Shown here: piece by piece, positions 16,812 to 24,474 of the stretch
Layout: every line of letters begins with the position of its first letter
How positions within the stretch are numbered: the stretch's first letter is position 1
Origin: an uncultured Nocardioides sp.
GTDB lineage: Bacteria > Actinomycetota > Actinomycetes > Propionibacteriales > Nocardioidaceae
DNA length: 64,000 bases
Reading direction: 5' to 3'
NCBI RefSeq assembly: GCF_947489365.1
Contig: NZ_CANLDB010000008.1
Span: forward strand, 124,001 to 188,000
Program-made: the position numbers and the translations under genes
Notes under the pieces: model-generated
Databases searched by the model: none
Told to the model about the DNA's origin: nothing
Seen by the model: only the letters and a program-made list of their open reading frames with translations

Positions 16812-18592
16812 CGGTCGGTGTCCCTCTCGTCGTCGATCTTCTTCTTGCGGTCGTCCACGACCCGCTCACGGAGCATCTCCGCGCGGCCCGCCATGTCCGG
16901 GGTGTCGGTCGGCGTCTCCCCGAGGATCGCGCCGTTGTCCTCGAGCTCGAGCGCCGCCACCTCCGGGTGGTGCAGGTCGAACGCGGGCGACTCCGAGCGG
17001 ATCCGCGGCAGCTCGTGGAAGTTGTGGCGCGGCGGCGGGCAGCTGGTGGCCCACTCCAGGGAGCGGCCCCAGCCCCAGGGGTCGTCGACCTCGATCTTGC
17101 GCGACCGACGCGAGACGTAGACGTTCCAGAGGAACGGCAGCGTCGAGGCGGCGAGCACGAAGGAGCCGATGGTCGAGATCTGGTTGAGCGTGGTGAACCC
17201 GTCGTCGGGCAGGTAGTCGGCGTAGCGACGCGGCATGCCCTCGACGCCCAGCCAGTGCTGGACCAGGAAGGTGGTGTGGAAGCCGACGAACAGCAGCCAG
17301 AAGTGCAGCTTGCCGAGGCGCTCGTCGAGCATCCGGCCCGTCATCTTGGGCCACCAGAAGTAGAAGCCCGCGAACATCGCGAACACCACGGTGCCGAACA
17401 CGACGTAGTGGAAGTGCGCGACCACGAAGTAGGAGTCCGAGACCGCGAAGTCCAGCGGCGGGGAGGCCAGCAGGACGCCGGTCAGGCCACCGAACAGGAA
17501 GGTCACGAGGAAACCGACGGACCAGAGCATGGGGGTGTCCATGGACAGGCTCCCGCCCCACATGGTCCCGATCCAGTTGAAGAACTTCACTCCTGTCGGC
17601 ACGGCGATCAGGAACGTCATGCCGGAGAAGAACGGCAGGTCCACCGCCCCGGTGACGAACATGTGGTGCGCCCAGACCGCGACCGAGAGGATCGCGATCG
17701 CCAGGGTCGCGCCGACCAGGCCGACGTACCCGAAGATCGGCTTGCGGCTGAAGACCGGGAAGATCTCCGTCACGATGCCGAAGAACGGCAGCGCGATGAT
17801 GTAGACCTCCGGGTGGCCGAAGAACCAGAACAGGTGCTGCCACAGGATCGGCCCGCCGTGCGCGGCGTCGAAGACGTGCGCACCGAGCAAGCGGTCCGCC
17901 TCGAGCGACAGCAGCGCGCCGGCCAGGATCGGGAACGCGATGAGCACCAGGAGGCTGGTGACGAGCGTGTTCCAGACGAACAGCGGCATCCGGAACATCG
18001 TCATGCCGGGGGCGCGCATGCAGATGATGGTGGTGATGAAGTTGACCGCGCCGAGGATCGTGCCGAGGCCGGCCAGCCACAGGCCCATGATCCAGAGGTC
18101 ACCGCCGGCGCCGGGCGAGCGGACGGCGTCCGACAGCGGCGTGTAGGCGAACCAGCCGAACGCGGCCGCGCCGTTGGGCGTGAGGAAGCCGGAGGCGGTG
18201 ATGAGGCCGCCGAACAGGAACAGCCAGTAGCTGAACATGTTGAGCCGCGGGAAGGCGACGTCGGGAGCCCCGATCTGCAGCGGCATGATCACGTTCGCGA
18301 ACCCGAAGAACAGCGGCGTCGCGAACAGCAGCAGCATGATCGTGCCGTGCATCGTGAACAGCTGGTTGTAGAGGTCGTCCGAGACGACCTGCTTGCCCGG
18401 GAACGCCAGCTCGGAGCGGATCAGCATGGCCATGAGGCCTGCGACCAGGAACCAGCCGAACGACGTGGTCAGGTACATCTTGCCGATCAGCTTGTGATCG
18501 GTCGTGGTGATCATCCGGACCACCAGCTGACCGAGCGACTGCTGCCGCTCGGCGCCCGGCGTGGCGGTGGTGGGGGGCAGTGTCGCGGTCAT
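16808..18592 (-). CDS. ctaD: Cytochrome c oxidase (aa3) subunit I
   Basis: The 594-residue catalytic subunit of the terminal oxidase. It has twelve hydrophobic segments; the heme a ligand is in LFTMHGTIMLLLFATPLFFG, the CuB-His/Tyr motif in FWFFGHPEVYIIALP, the next CuB histidines in VWAHHMFVTG and the heme a3/a pair in VVAHFHYVVFG. It reduces oxygen and pumps protons. A hydrophilic C-terminal tail of about 60 residues is typical of actinobacteria. ATG 18592 overlaps the ctaC stop; the ctaF start overlaps its own stop. Confidence 0.97.
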   Translation of the reverse strand: MTATLPPTTATPGAERQQSLGQLVVRMITTTDHKLIGKMYLTTSFGWFLVAGLMAMLIRSELAFPGKQVVSDDLYNQLFTMHGTIMLLLFATPLFFGFANVIMPLQIGAPDVAFPRLNMFSYWLFLFGGLITASGFLTPNGAAAFGWFAYTPLSDAVRSPGAGGDLWIMGLWLAGLGTILGAVNFITTIICMRAPGMTMFRMPLFVWNTLVTSLLVLIAFPILAGALLSLEADRLLGAHVFDAAHGGPILWQHLFWFFGHPEVYIIALPFFGIVTEIFPVFSRKPIFGYVGLVGATLAIAILSVAVWAHHMFVTGAVDLPFFSGMTFLIAVPTGVKFFNWIGTMWGGSLSMDTPMLWSVGFLVTFLFGGLTGVLLASPPLDFAVSDSYFVVAHFHYVVFGTVVFAMFAGFYFWWPKMTGRMLDERLGKLHFWLLFVGFHTTFLVQHWLGVEGMPRRYADYLPDDGFTTLNQISTIGSFVLAASTLPFLWNVYVSRRSRKIEVDDPWGWGRSLEWATSCPPPRHNFHELPRIRSESPAFDLHHPEVAALELEDNGAILGETPTDTPDMAGRAEMLRERVVDDRKKKIDDERDTDR

Positions 18593-19473
18593 TCGGAGGC
18601 CTCCTCTTCCTCGAGCCCGGCCACGGTGTCGGCGTCGTCGCCGCCGGTCACCGGCTCGGGGCTGAAGTTCTGACCGGTCGCGGCCAGCTCGTCGAGGTAG
18701 GCCTCGTACTCCTCGGGGGAGACCACGTCGACGTTGAACAGCATGCGGGAGTGCGAGACACCGCAGAACTCGGTGCACTTGCCCTTGAAGAAGCCCTCCT
18801 GGTTGGGGACCACCTGGAAGTTGTTCGTGCGGCCCGGGATGACGTCCATCTTCATGAGGAAGCCGGGCACCCAGAAGCCGTGGATGACGTCGGGCGAGTG
18901 CAGGTTGAACTGGACCCGCTCACCCTCGGGCAGCACCAGCGTGGGGATCTCGGCGGCCGTCCCGGTGTAGTAGACGTAGCCCTCGTCGCCCTCGTCGGAG
19001 GTGTAGGGGTAGTTGAAGGTCCACGACCACTGCTGGCCGACGACCTCGAGCTCGACGTCCGGGTCCTGCTCGTCGAGGACCTGGTTCTGGACCGTCAGGG
19101 TCCAGTAGAAGAAGACGATCACCATCATGATCGGGGCGACCGTGTAGAAGATCTCGAGCGGCAGGTTGTACCGCGTCTGCACGGGGACCTCGTCCTCGCT
19201 GCGGCGGCGGTAGCGCACCACGACGTAGCCGATCAGGCCCCACACGATGATGCCGACGAGGATGGCGGCGAGCCAGGACCAGCGCCACAGGTCGTAGATG
19301 GCCGGCGCCTGCTCGGTGGCGGGCTCCGGCATCGCGAGGCCACGGATCTGGCGCTCGGTCTCCGCGGAGCAGCCGGTGAGCAGGAGAAGCCCCACGCCAC
19401 CGGCCACGGACAGGCCGACCCGCTTGGCCCGGTTCCTGGCGGAGCGGGGACCTCCGGGGTAATCAGAAGGCAC
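18589..19473 (-). CDS. ctaC: Cytochrome c oxidase (aa3) subunit II
   Basis: A 294-residue CuA-bearing subunit. It has a lipoprotein-type signal (LLLLTGCSAE, Cys near residue 35), two membrane helices (about 63-85 and 110-132) and a cupredoxin domain with VIHGFWVPGF and the CuA motif CTEFCGVSHSRM. It receives electrons from QcrC hemes. The GTG start at 19473 has an AGAGAGG ribosome site eight bases upstream. It heads the minus-strand oxidase operon and is divergent from the desulfurase-like gene. Confidence 0.96.
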   Translation of the reverse strand: MPSDYPGGPRSARNRAKRVGLSVAGGVGLLLLTGCSAETERQIRGLAMPEPATEQAPAIYDLWRWSWLAAILVGIIVWGLIGYVVVRYRRRSEDEVPVQTRYNLPLEIFYTVAPIMMVIVFFYWTLTVQNQVLDEQDPDVELEVVGQQWSWTFNYPYTSDEGDEGYVYYTGTAAEIPTLVLPEGERVQFNLHSPDVIHGFWVPGFLMKMDVIPGRTNNFQVVPNQEGFFKGKCTEFCGVSHSRMLFNVDVVSPEEYEAYLDELAATGQNFSPEPVTGGDDADTVAGLEEEEASE

Positions 19474-19566
19474 TCGACGAGCCTCTCTCTGCTACGAGCA
19501 CGACGTCTGAACAGTACCCGTACTCGGACCCGGGAACGCCCCTGGGTGGACGGTAGGTTCGGGGTC

Positions 19567-20703
19567 GTGGCGTACCTCGACACCGCCTCGTCCACGCCCC
19601 TCCACCCGGCGGCACGTGCGGTCCTGGACGACGCCCTGCGCAGCGGCTGGGCCGACCCCCGACGCCTCCACGGCCCCGGCCGCTCCGCCCGCCTGCTCCT
19701 GGACAACGCCCGCGCCGTCGTGGCGGAGGCCCTCGACGTGCGACCCGACGAGGTGACCTTCACCCCGTCCGGCACCGACGCCACCCACCGTGGCCTGCTC
19801 GGGCTCCTCGCCGGGCGTGTCCGTGCCGGTCGCGCCGCCCCCGGCCCGGTGGTGGTGGGCGCCGTCGAGCACTCCTCGGTCGCCCACGCCGCCGCGTGGG
19901 CCGAGCGCTGGCTGGGCACCACCACGCGCGAGCTCGGTGTCGACCGGCTCGGTCGGGTGCTCCTCGACGACCTCGGGTCGCTGCTGCCCGGGGCGTCGGT
20001 GCTCGCGGTGCAGTCGGCGAACCACGAGGTCGCGACCCGGCAGCCGGTGGCGGCCTGCGCCGCCGCGGCGGCGTCGCACGACGTCGGGGTCTTCGTGGAC
20101 GCCCGGGCCTCGGCGGGCCGCGAGCCCCTCCCCCGCGGCTGGGACACCGCCGCCGCCTCGGCGCACCGGTGGGGCGGTCCCGCCGGGGTCGGCGTCCTGC
20201 TGGTCCGCCACGGGACCCGCTGGCGCTCCCCGTTCCCCGCCGACGACCGGGTCGACGAGCGCGCGACGGGCTTCGAGAACGTGCCGGCCGCGCTGGCCGC
20301 GGCGGCCGCCCTCCGCGCCGTCGTGGACGACGCCGAGGCGACCGCGGCCCGGCAGCACGCGCTCGTGGACCGGCTGCGGGCCGGCGTGGCCCGGGTGCCC
20401 GACGTGGAGGTGGCCGGGGACCCGGTCGACCGGATCCCGCACCTGGTGACGTTCTCCTGCCTCTACGTGGACGGCGAGGCGCTGGTCACCGAGCTCGACC
20501 GGCGGGGCCTGGCCGTCGCCAGCGGGTCGGCGTGCACGGCGTCCACGCTGACGCCGAGCCGGGTGCTGGAGGCCATGGGGGTGCTCACGCACGGCAACGT
20601 GCGGGTCTCGCTCACCGACGACGCGACCGAGGCCGACGTGGACGCCCTGGTCGCCGCCGTCGCCGAGGTCGTGCCGCGTCTGCGGGCCGAGGTGGGCCTG
20701 TGA
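19567..20703 (+). CDS. Cysteine desulfurase-like aminotransferase V protein lacking the PLP lysine
   Basis: A 378-residue NifS/IscS-type class V fold. Family blocks are present: YLDTASSTPLHPAA, VTFTPSGTDATHRGLLG, VGAVEHSSVAHAA, VFVDARASAG and the catalytic-loop Cys323 in SGSACTASTLTPSRVLEAMG. The Schiff-base lysine in the SxHK motif is replaced: the sequence reads SAHRWGGPAGVG, with Arg201 after His200. A normal PLP enzyme needs that Lys, so the protein may be inactive or have another role. GTG 19567 is preceded by TAGGTT seven bases upstream (leaderless). The stop overlaps the TusA gene, a natural sulfur-acceptor partner. Confidence 0.85.
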   Translation: MAYLDTASSTPLHPAARAVLDDALRSGWADPRRLHGPGRSARLLLDNARAVVAEALDVRPDEVTFTPSGTDATHRGLLGLLAGRVRAGRAAPGPVVVGAVEHSSVAHAAAWAERWLGTTTRELGVDRLGRVLLDDLGSLLPGASVLAVQSANHEVATRQPVAACAAAAASHDVGVFVDARASAGREPLPRGWDTAAASAHRWGGPAGVGVLLVRHGTRWRSPFPADDRVDERATGFENVPAALAAAAALRAVVDDAEATAARQHALVDRLRAGVARVPDVEVAGDPVDRIPHLVTFSCLYVDGEALVTELDRRGLAVASGSACTASTLTPSRVLEAMGVLTHGNVRVSLTDDATEADVDALVAAVAEVVPRLRAEVGL

Positions 20704-20939
20704 GCGAGGAGCCGGACCTCGAGCTCGACTGCCGGGGCATGCGCTGCCCGCTGCCGGTGATCGAGCTGGCACGCCACGTCGAGGACGTCGCGGTGGGCCA
20801 CCAGGTCGCGGTGGTGTCGACGGACGTCGCCTCGCGCACCGACGTCCCGGCCTGGTGCCGGATGCGGGGCCACGACTACGTCGGCGAGGACACCGCCGCG
20901 GACGGCGTGCCGCGCTTCCGGGTCAGCCGCGCGCGCTGA
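20700..20939 (+). CDS. TusA-family sulfur carrier protein
   Basis: A 79-residue SirA/TusA fold with the signature DCRGMRCPLPVIELARHV; Cys16 in the CPxP motif is the expected persulfide carrier. The GTG start overlaps the stop of the desulfurase-like gene, so the two are translationally coupled and probably form a sulfur-relay pair. The last 17 bp overlap the convergent adoK gene. In related actinobacteria the two functions occur as neighbours or as one polypeptide, which supports the pairing. Confidence 0.88.
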   Translation: MSEEPDLELDCRGMRCPLPVIELARHVEDVAVGHQVAVVSTDVASRTDVPAWCRMRGHDYVGEDTAADGVPRFRVSRAR

Positions 20940-21924
20940 GGCCCTGCGGGTCCGCAAGGCGCGGACCCACCTCGGCGCCGAACCCCTCGCCGTACGCCGC
21001 GGTGCCGCGGGCCAGGAACGCGTCGGGCTGGACGTCGTACTCCTGGGTGCCGATGCACTCCACGACGTGGACGGCGAGCAGGCAGCCGAGCTGGGCGGCG
21101 CGCTCGCGGCTCAGCCCCCAGCCCTCCGCGGCGAGGAAGCCGGCGCGGAAGGCGTCACCGACGCCGGTCGGGTCCGGGGTGGCGGTGGCCGGGACGGCGG
21201 CGACGTGGACGGGCTCGGCGCCGGCCTGCTCGATCCGGACACCGGACGCACCGAGGGTCACCACCCAGGTGCCGACCCGCTCCAGGACGTCCTCGCGGGT
21301 CCAGCCGGTCTTGGTCGTGATGAGCGAGGCCTCGTACTCGTTGCTGAACAACAGGTCGGCACCGTCGACGAGGTCGCGGATCAGCTCGCCGTCGCCGAAG
21401 GCCAGCTGCTGGGAGGGGTCGGAGGCGAACCGGTAGCCGCGGTGGCGGCACTCCGCGGTGTGGCGACGCATCGCCTCGGGGTCGTTCGGCGCCACGAGCA
21501 CCAGCTCGGCGTCGCCGACCCGGGTCACGATCGGCGCCAGCTCGATCTCGCGGGCCTCGGACATCGCGCCGGCGTAGAAGGAGGCGAACTGCGCGTGGTC
21601 GGCGTCGGTGGTGCAGACGAACCGGGCCGTGTGGCGCGTCTCGGAGTAGTGGACGGACTCGCAGTCGACGCGGTGGCGCTCGAGCCAGGACCGGTAGTCG
21701 CCGAAGTCCTCGCCCACCGAGCCGACGAGCACGGGCGACAGGCCCAGCGCGCCGAGGCCGAAGCAGATGTTCGCCGCGCACCCGCCGCGGCGGACCTCGA
21801 GGTCGTCGACGAGGAAGGAGACCGACAGCTTGTCGAGCTGGTCGACCACCAGGGAGTCGGTGAACCGACCCGGGAAGGTCATCAGGTGGTCGGTCGCGAT
21901 GGAGCCGGTGATCAGCAGGGACAC
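20923..21924 (-). CDS. adoK: Adenosine kinase, PfkB family
   Basis: A 333-residue ribokinase-fold enzyme very like M. tuberculosis AdoK (Rv2202c), which phosphorylates adenosine. Shared blocks include TGSIATDHLMTFPGRF, LSVSFLVDDLEVRRGG, FASFYAGAMSEARE, ANDPEAMRRH-like APNDPEAMRRH, DPSQQLAFG and the PfkB signature DPTGVGDAFRAGFLA with the catalytic Asp. The neighbourhood (ctaC, erpA-like, glycerate kinase) is also as in M. tuberculosis. GTG 21924 gives the standard N-terminus; GTG 21936 would add four residues. Purine salvage is the expected role. Confidence 0.9.
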   Translation of the reverse strand: MSLLITGSIATDHLMTFPGRFTDSLVVDQLDKLSVSFLVDDLEVRRGGCAANICFGLGALGLSPVLVGSVGEDFGDYRSWLERHRVDCESVHYSETRHTARFVCTTDADHAQFASFYAGAMSEAREIELAPIVTRVGDAELVLVAPNDPEAMRRHTAECRHRGYRFASDPSQQLAFGDGELIRDLVDGADLLFSNEYEASLITTKTGWTREDVLERVGTWVVTLGASGVRIEQAGAEPVHVAAVPATATPDPTGVGDAFRAGFLAAEGWGLSRERAAQLGCLLAVHVVECIGTQEYDVQPDAFLARGTAAYGEGFGAEVGPRLADPQGLSARG

Positions 21925-21988
21925 GGGCGGCGACACTACCTGCGAGTAGGCCTTCGGGTACTCATCGGTAGCCCCTAGCGTCGCCGTC

Positions 21989-22222
21989 ATGGACCCCCGA
22001 CCCGCGTACGACGACGCGGCCTCGCCGCAGCAGATGGCCCACGACGGACGGGTGACGCGCAAGCGCCTGCGCCTGCTGGAGCAGGCGGCGCGCCTCGCCG
22101 TGCGGCCCGCGCCTGAGCTGTCCTGGGAGGCGTGGTTGCGCCGCGAGCGAGAGCCGGAGGTCAAGCCGGGGATCAGCATCGACGCGGCTGCGGCCCGCCT
22201 GGGCGCGTCCTACCTCGACTGA
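21989..22222 (+). CDS. Small conserved hypothetical protein
   Basis: A 77-residue charged, helical protein (MDPRPAYDDAASPQQMAHDG, then VTRKRLRLLEQAARL). It has no membrane segment and no cysteine. A TAGCGT box seven bases before the ATG and a strong hairpin just after the stop frame it as an independent unit, divergent from adoK and convergent with erpA. I do not recognise a family. The C-terminal DAAAARLGASYLD could be a short interaction helix, but this is a guess. Confidence 0.6.
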   Translation: MDPRPAYDDAASPQQMAHDGRVTRKRLRLLEQAARLAVRPAPELSWEAWLRREREPEVKPGISIDAAAARLGASYLD

Positions 22223-22230
22223 GCCCACGG

Positions 22231-22276
22231 ACGACGAACGGCCCCGGTCACCGTGGTGACCGGGGCCGTTCGTCGT
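22231..22276. terminator. Bidirectional terminator, 21-bp perfect stem
   Basis: ACGACGAACGGCCCCGGTCAC (21 bases at 22231-22251, perfect complement at 22256-22276) with a four-base loop lies between the small + gene and the - strand erpA-like gene and can serve both. Confidence 0.85.
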
Positions 22277-22280
22277 GCGA

Positions 22281-22643
22281 TCAGTGGAAGCTGTCGCCGC
22301 AGGCGCAGGAGCCGGTGGCGTTCGGGTTGTCGATCGTGAAGCCCTGCTTCTCGATGGTGTCGACGAAGTCGATGACGGCGCCGCCGAGGTAGGGGACGCT
22401 CATCCGGTCGACCACGACCTTCACGCCGTCGTAGTCGTGCGTGACGTCGCCGTCCAGCGTGCGCTCGTCGAAGAACAGCTGGTAGCGCAGGCCGGAGCAG
22501 CCGCCCGGCTGCACCGAGATGCGCAGGGCGAGGTCGTCACGACCCTCCTGCTCCAGCAGCGCCTTGACCTTCTGCGCCGCCACGTCGGACAGGTTCACCT
22601 GGTCCGACAGCGTCTGCTGGGTGGTCTCGACCTGCTCGGTCAT
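22281..22643 (-). CDS. erpA: HesB/IscA/ErpA-type iron-sulfur insertion protein
   Basis: A 120-residue A-type carrier. The three conserved cysteines are in QPGGCSGLRYQLFF and GSCACGDSFH. These proteins bind and deliver Fe-S clusters to apoproteins; QcrA and NadA encoded nearby are possible clients. ATG 22643 follows GAGGGAG by six bases. It corresponds in position to M. tuberculosis Rv2204c. The symbol follows common usage; iscA would be as defensible. Confidence 0.88.
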   Translation of the reverse strand: MTEQVETTQQTLSDQVNLSDVAAQKVKALLEQEGRDDLALRISVQPGGCSGLRYQLFFDERTLDGDVTHDYDGVKVVVDRMSVPYLGGAVIDFVDTIEKQGFTIDNPNATGSCACGDSFH

Positions 22644-22786
22644 GGCTACTCCCTCGAAAGCTCGGTGTGGCGGCCTGCTCCACGGCGGTGGGGCCGCTCT
22701 CATCCAGTACCAATCCTGTCACACGCCTGCTTGTTCCCCCAGGAGCCGACGGCACGGCCTCGTCACACCGGGCCGGGCCGGCCAGG

Positions 22787-23878
22787 TCACATGGACCAGG
22801 TGCGGGCGACGCGCGCGGCGAGGTCGGCCAGGGCGCCGGCCGGGTCGGCGACCGCGCGCTCGTCGCCGATCGTGTCGCTCACGCCGTACGCCGCCTCGAT
22901 GCCCTGGGTGCGCAGCTCGCGGCGACCCAACACGACCCGGCCGGCGAGGACGACGCAGGGCCGCATCGCGTCGGCGGCGACGCGGGCCACGGCGCCCGGG
23001 ACCTTGCCCGAACGACCCGAGAAGTCCAGCGAGGCCTCGCCGGTGAGGACGACCTCCGCGGTGGCGGCGCGGGTGGGGAGGTCGAGCGTGGCGGCGACCA
23101 GTCCGAGGCCGTCGACCAGCTCGGCGCCGAGCAGCCGCAGGGCGTGCCCGCAGCCGCCGCCGGCACCCGTGCGCTCCTCGAGCGCCGTACGGCGGCCGGT
23201 GGCGGCACCCCACGCCTCCAGGAGCGCGTCGACCCCGGGCAGCCGCTCCTCGTCGATGCCGCGCTCGGCCCCGGCCGCCTTCGTCGTCCCGAAGAGCCCG
23301 GCGAGGAGGGTGGCGTCGTCGCACGCGGCCCGCAGCCGCACCCCGTCGACCGCGGCCCGGGCGGGGGCGAGATCGACACCCTCGACACCCTCGAGGCCGG
23401 CCGCGCCCGCGTCGAGGGACCGGTCCGCCGTCGTCCCCAGCGCGGTCAGCAGTCCCGCCCCGCCGTCGTTGCTCCCGAGCGCGCCGAGGCCGACGACGAC
23501 CTCTCCCCCCGCACCCACGGCCGCGGCCGCCGCGGCCACCAGCTCGCCCACGCCGTACGACGACGCGCGTTCGCCCCGCTCGCCGCCGGTCAGGTGCAGG
23601 CCGCACGCCTGCGCGGCCTCGACGTACGCGGTGGACCCGAGCACCAGCACCGAGGCGGGGACGGGGTCCCCGAAGGGACCGCGGACCGTCCGCGCCAGCA
23701 GCTCCCCGCCCAGCGTGGACTGGAGGACGTCGACGAACCCCGGCCCACCGTCCGACATCGGCGCGAGGTCGACCTCGTCGCCGGGGGCGCGACGCTGCCA
23801 CCCCTCCCCGATCGCGCGGGCGGCCTCGACCGCGCTCAGGGCGCCGGCGAAGGCGTCGGGTGCCACGAGCAGACGCAT
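22787..23878 (-). CDS. Glycerate kinase (GlxK/GarK family)
   Basis: A 363-residue glycerate kinase type 1 that phosphorylates D-glycerate. Family features are MRLLVAPDAFAGALSAVEAA, MSDGGPGFVDVL, GLGALGSNDGGAGLLTALG and VVLTGEASLDFSGRSGKVPG. The usual KGSLS-like N-terminal motif is changed to FAGALS. It lies 143 bp upstream of erpA on the same strand, as Rv2205c lies by Rv2204c. A CAGGAT box six bases before ATG 23878 could be a leaderless -10, though GGATGGAG could equally act as a ribosome site. Confidence 0.9.
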   Translation of the reverse strand: MRLLVAPDAFAGALSAVEAARAIGEGWQRRAPGDEVDLAPMSDGGPGFVDVLQSTLGGELLARTVRGPFGDPVPASVLVLGSTAYVEAAQACGLHLTGGERGERASSYGVGELVAAAAAAVGAGGEVVVGLGALGSNDGGAGLLTALGTTADRSLDAGAAGLEGVEGVDLAPARAAVDGVRLRAACDDATLLAGLFGTTKAAGAERGIDEERLPGVDALLEAWGAATGRRTALEERTGAGGGCGHALRLLGAELVDGLGLVAATLDLPTRAATAEVVLTGEASLDFSGRSGKVPGAVARVAADAMRPCVVLAGRVVLGRRELRTQGIEAAYGVSDTIGDERAVADPAGALADLAARVARTWSM

Positions 23879-23981
23879 CGCTCCATCCTGCCCGCCCTTC
23901 CGTCCACCCCGGTCGGTGGTCCTGAGGTGGTCGAGCAGTGAGGAGTCCCGGCGACGAGGGCGTCGAGGCCGCAACCGGCGT

Positions 23982-24253
23982 CCGGAGGTCGAGGTGCGAG
24001 CAGGCGAGGAACGAGCGCGCGAGCCACGAGACCCGGAGAGACGTACGACGGCTCAGACCCGCGGTGGTCGAGCCTGTCGAGATTCTCACCGGGTTTCGAG
24101 GTTCCTCGCCAGGGCTCGTCACACCTCAACCACCGACGGGCCCGGCCCCGCGCCGGAGGTCGAGGTGCGAGCCCGCGAGGGACGAGCGCGCGAGCCACGA
24201 GACCCCGCAAGAAGTACGCCAGCCCAGACCCCCGGTGGTCGAGCTTGTCGAGA
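23982..24253. repeat. Two 101-bp direct repeats in a 455-bp gene-free region
   Basis: Copies at 23982-24082 and 24153-24253 are about 88% identical by eye. Both begin CCGGAGGTCGAGGTGCGAG and end in a REP-like core GGTGGTCGAGC(C/T)TGTCGAGA. Between them, around 24091-24136, is an inverted relative of the same kind of element (CACACCTCAACCACCGACGG). I see no gene in 23879-24333 apart from shadow frames. The core occurs again at 49073-49092. Confidence 0.8.
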
Positions 24254-24298
24254 CCCCTCCTGCCCGCCAGGCAGGCCGATCCAGGTGTGGACGAACCA

Positions 24299-24327
24299 TT
24301 GTGGTCGAACACATGTTCGACTATCAT
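24299..24327 (+). promoter_or_regulatory. SOS promoter: LexA box inside the -35/-10 spacer
   Basis: The palindrome TCGAAC-ACAT-GTTCGA at 24305-24320 matches the actinobacterial LexA consensus (TCGAAC-N4-GTTCGA) exactly. A -35-like TTGTGG ends at 24304 and a -10-like TATCAT occupies 24322-24327, so LexA would cover the 17-bp spacer. ATG 24334 lies six bases after the -10, as in a leaderless gene. Confidence 0.85.
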
Positions 24328-24333
24328 CAGGGC

Positions 24334-24474
24334 ATGACCACACCCACTTCCGCCGCCGAGCACGACGGCGTGCGCGAGTGGGAGATGTCCCCGACCGACG
24401 AGGTCCTGTTCCGTGCCGAGGAAGCCGTACGGCGGCGTCGTGAGGCCGAGCTCGACGAGCTGCTGGCGTGCTGA
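24334..24474 (+). pseudogene. N-terminal fragment of the DUF222/HNH gene (probable frameshift)
   Basis: Forty-six codons (MTTPTSAAEHDGVREWEMSP, ending ELDELLAC) start right behind the SOS promoter and stop at 24474. The main reading frame begins at 24468 with VLTWCDRFASDP. Reading ELDELLA directly into VLTW gives the continuous helix expected in DUF222 proteins, which needs one extra base near 24466. Either the gene carries a one-base deletion (or sequencing error), or two overlapping frames are coupled (GTGCTGA overlap). Confidence 0.6.

Noticed and set aside
23938..24474. A 178-codon + strand open frame covering the repeats
   Set aside because: Only its last 46 codons follow a real promoter and start; the earlier part translates the direct repeats.
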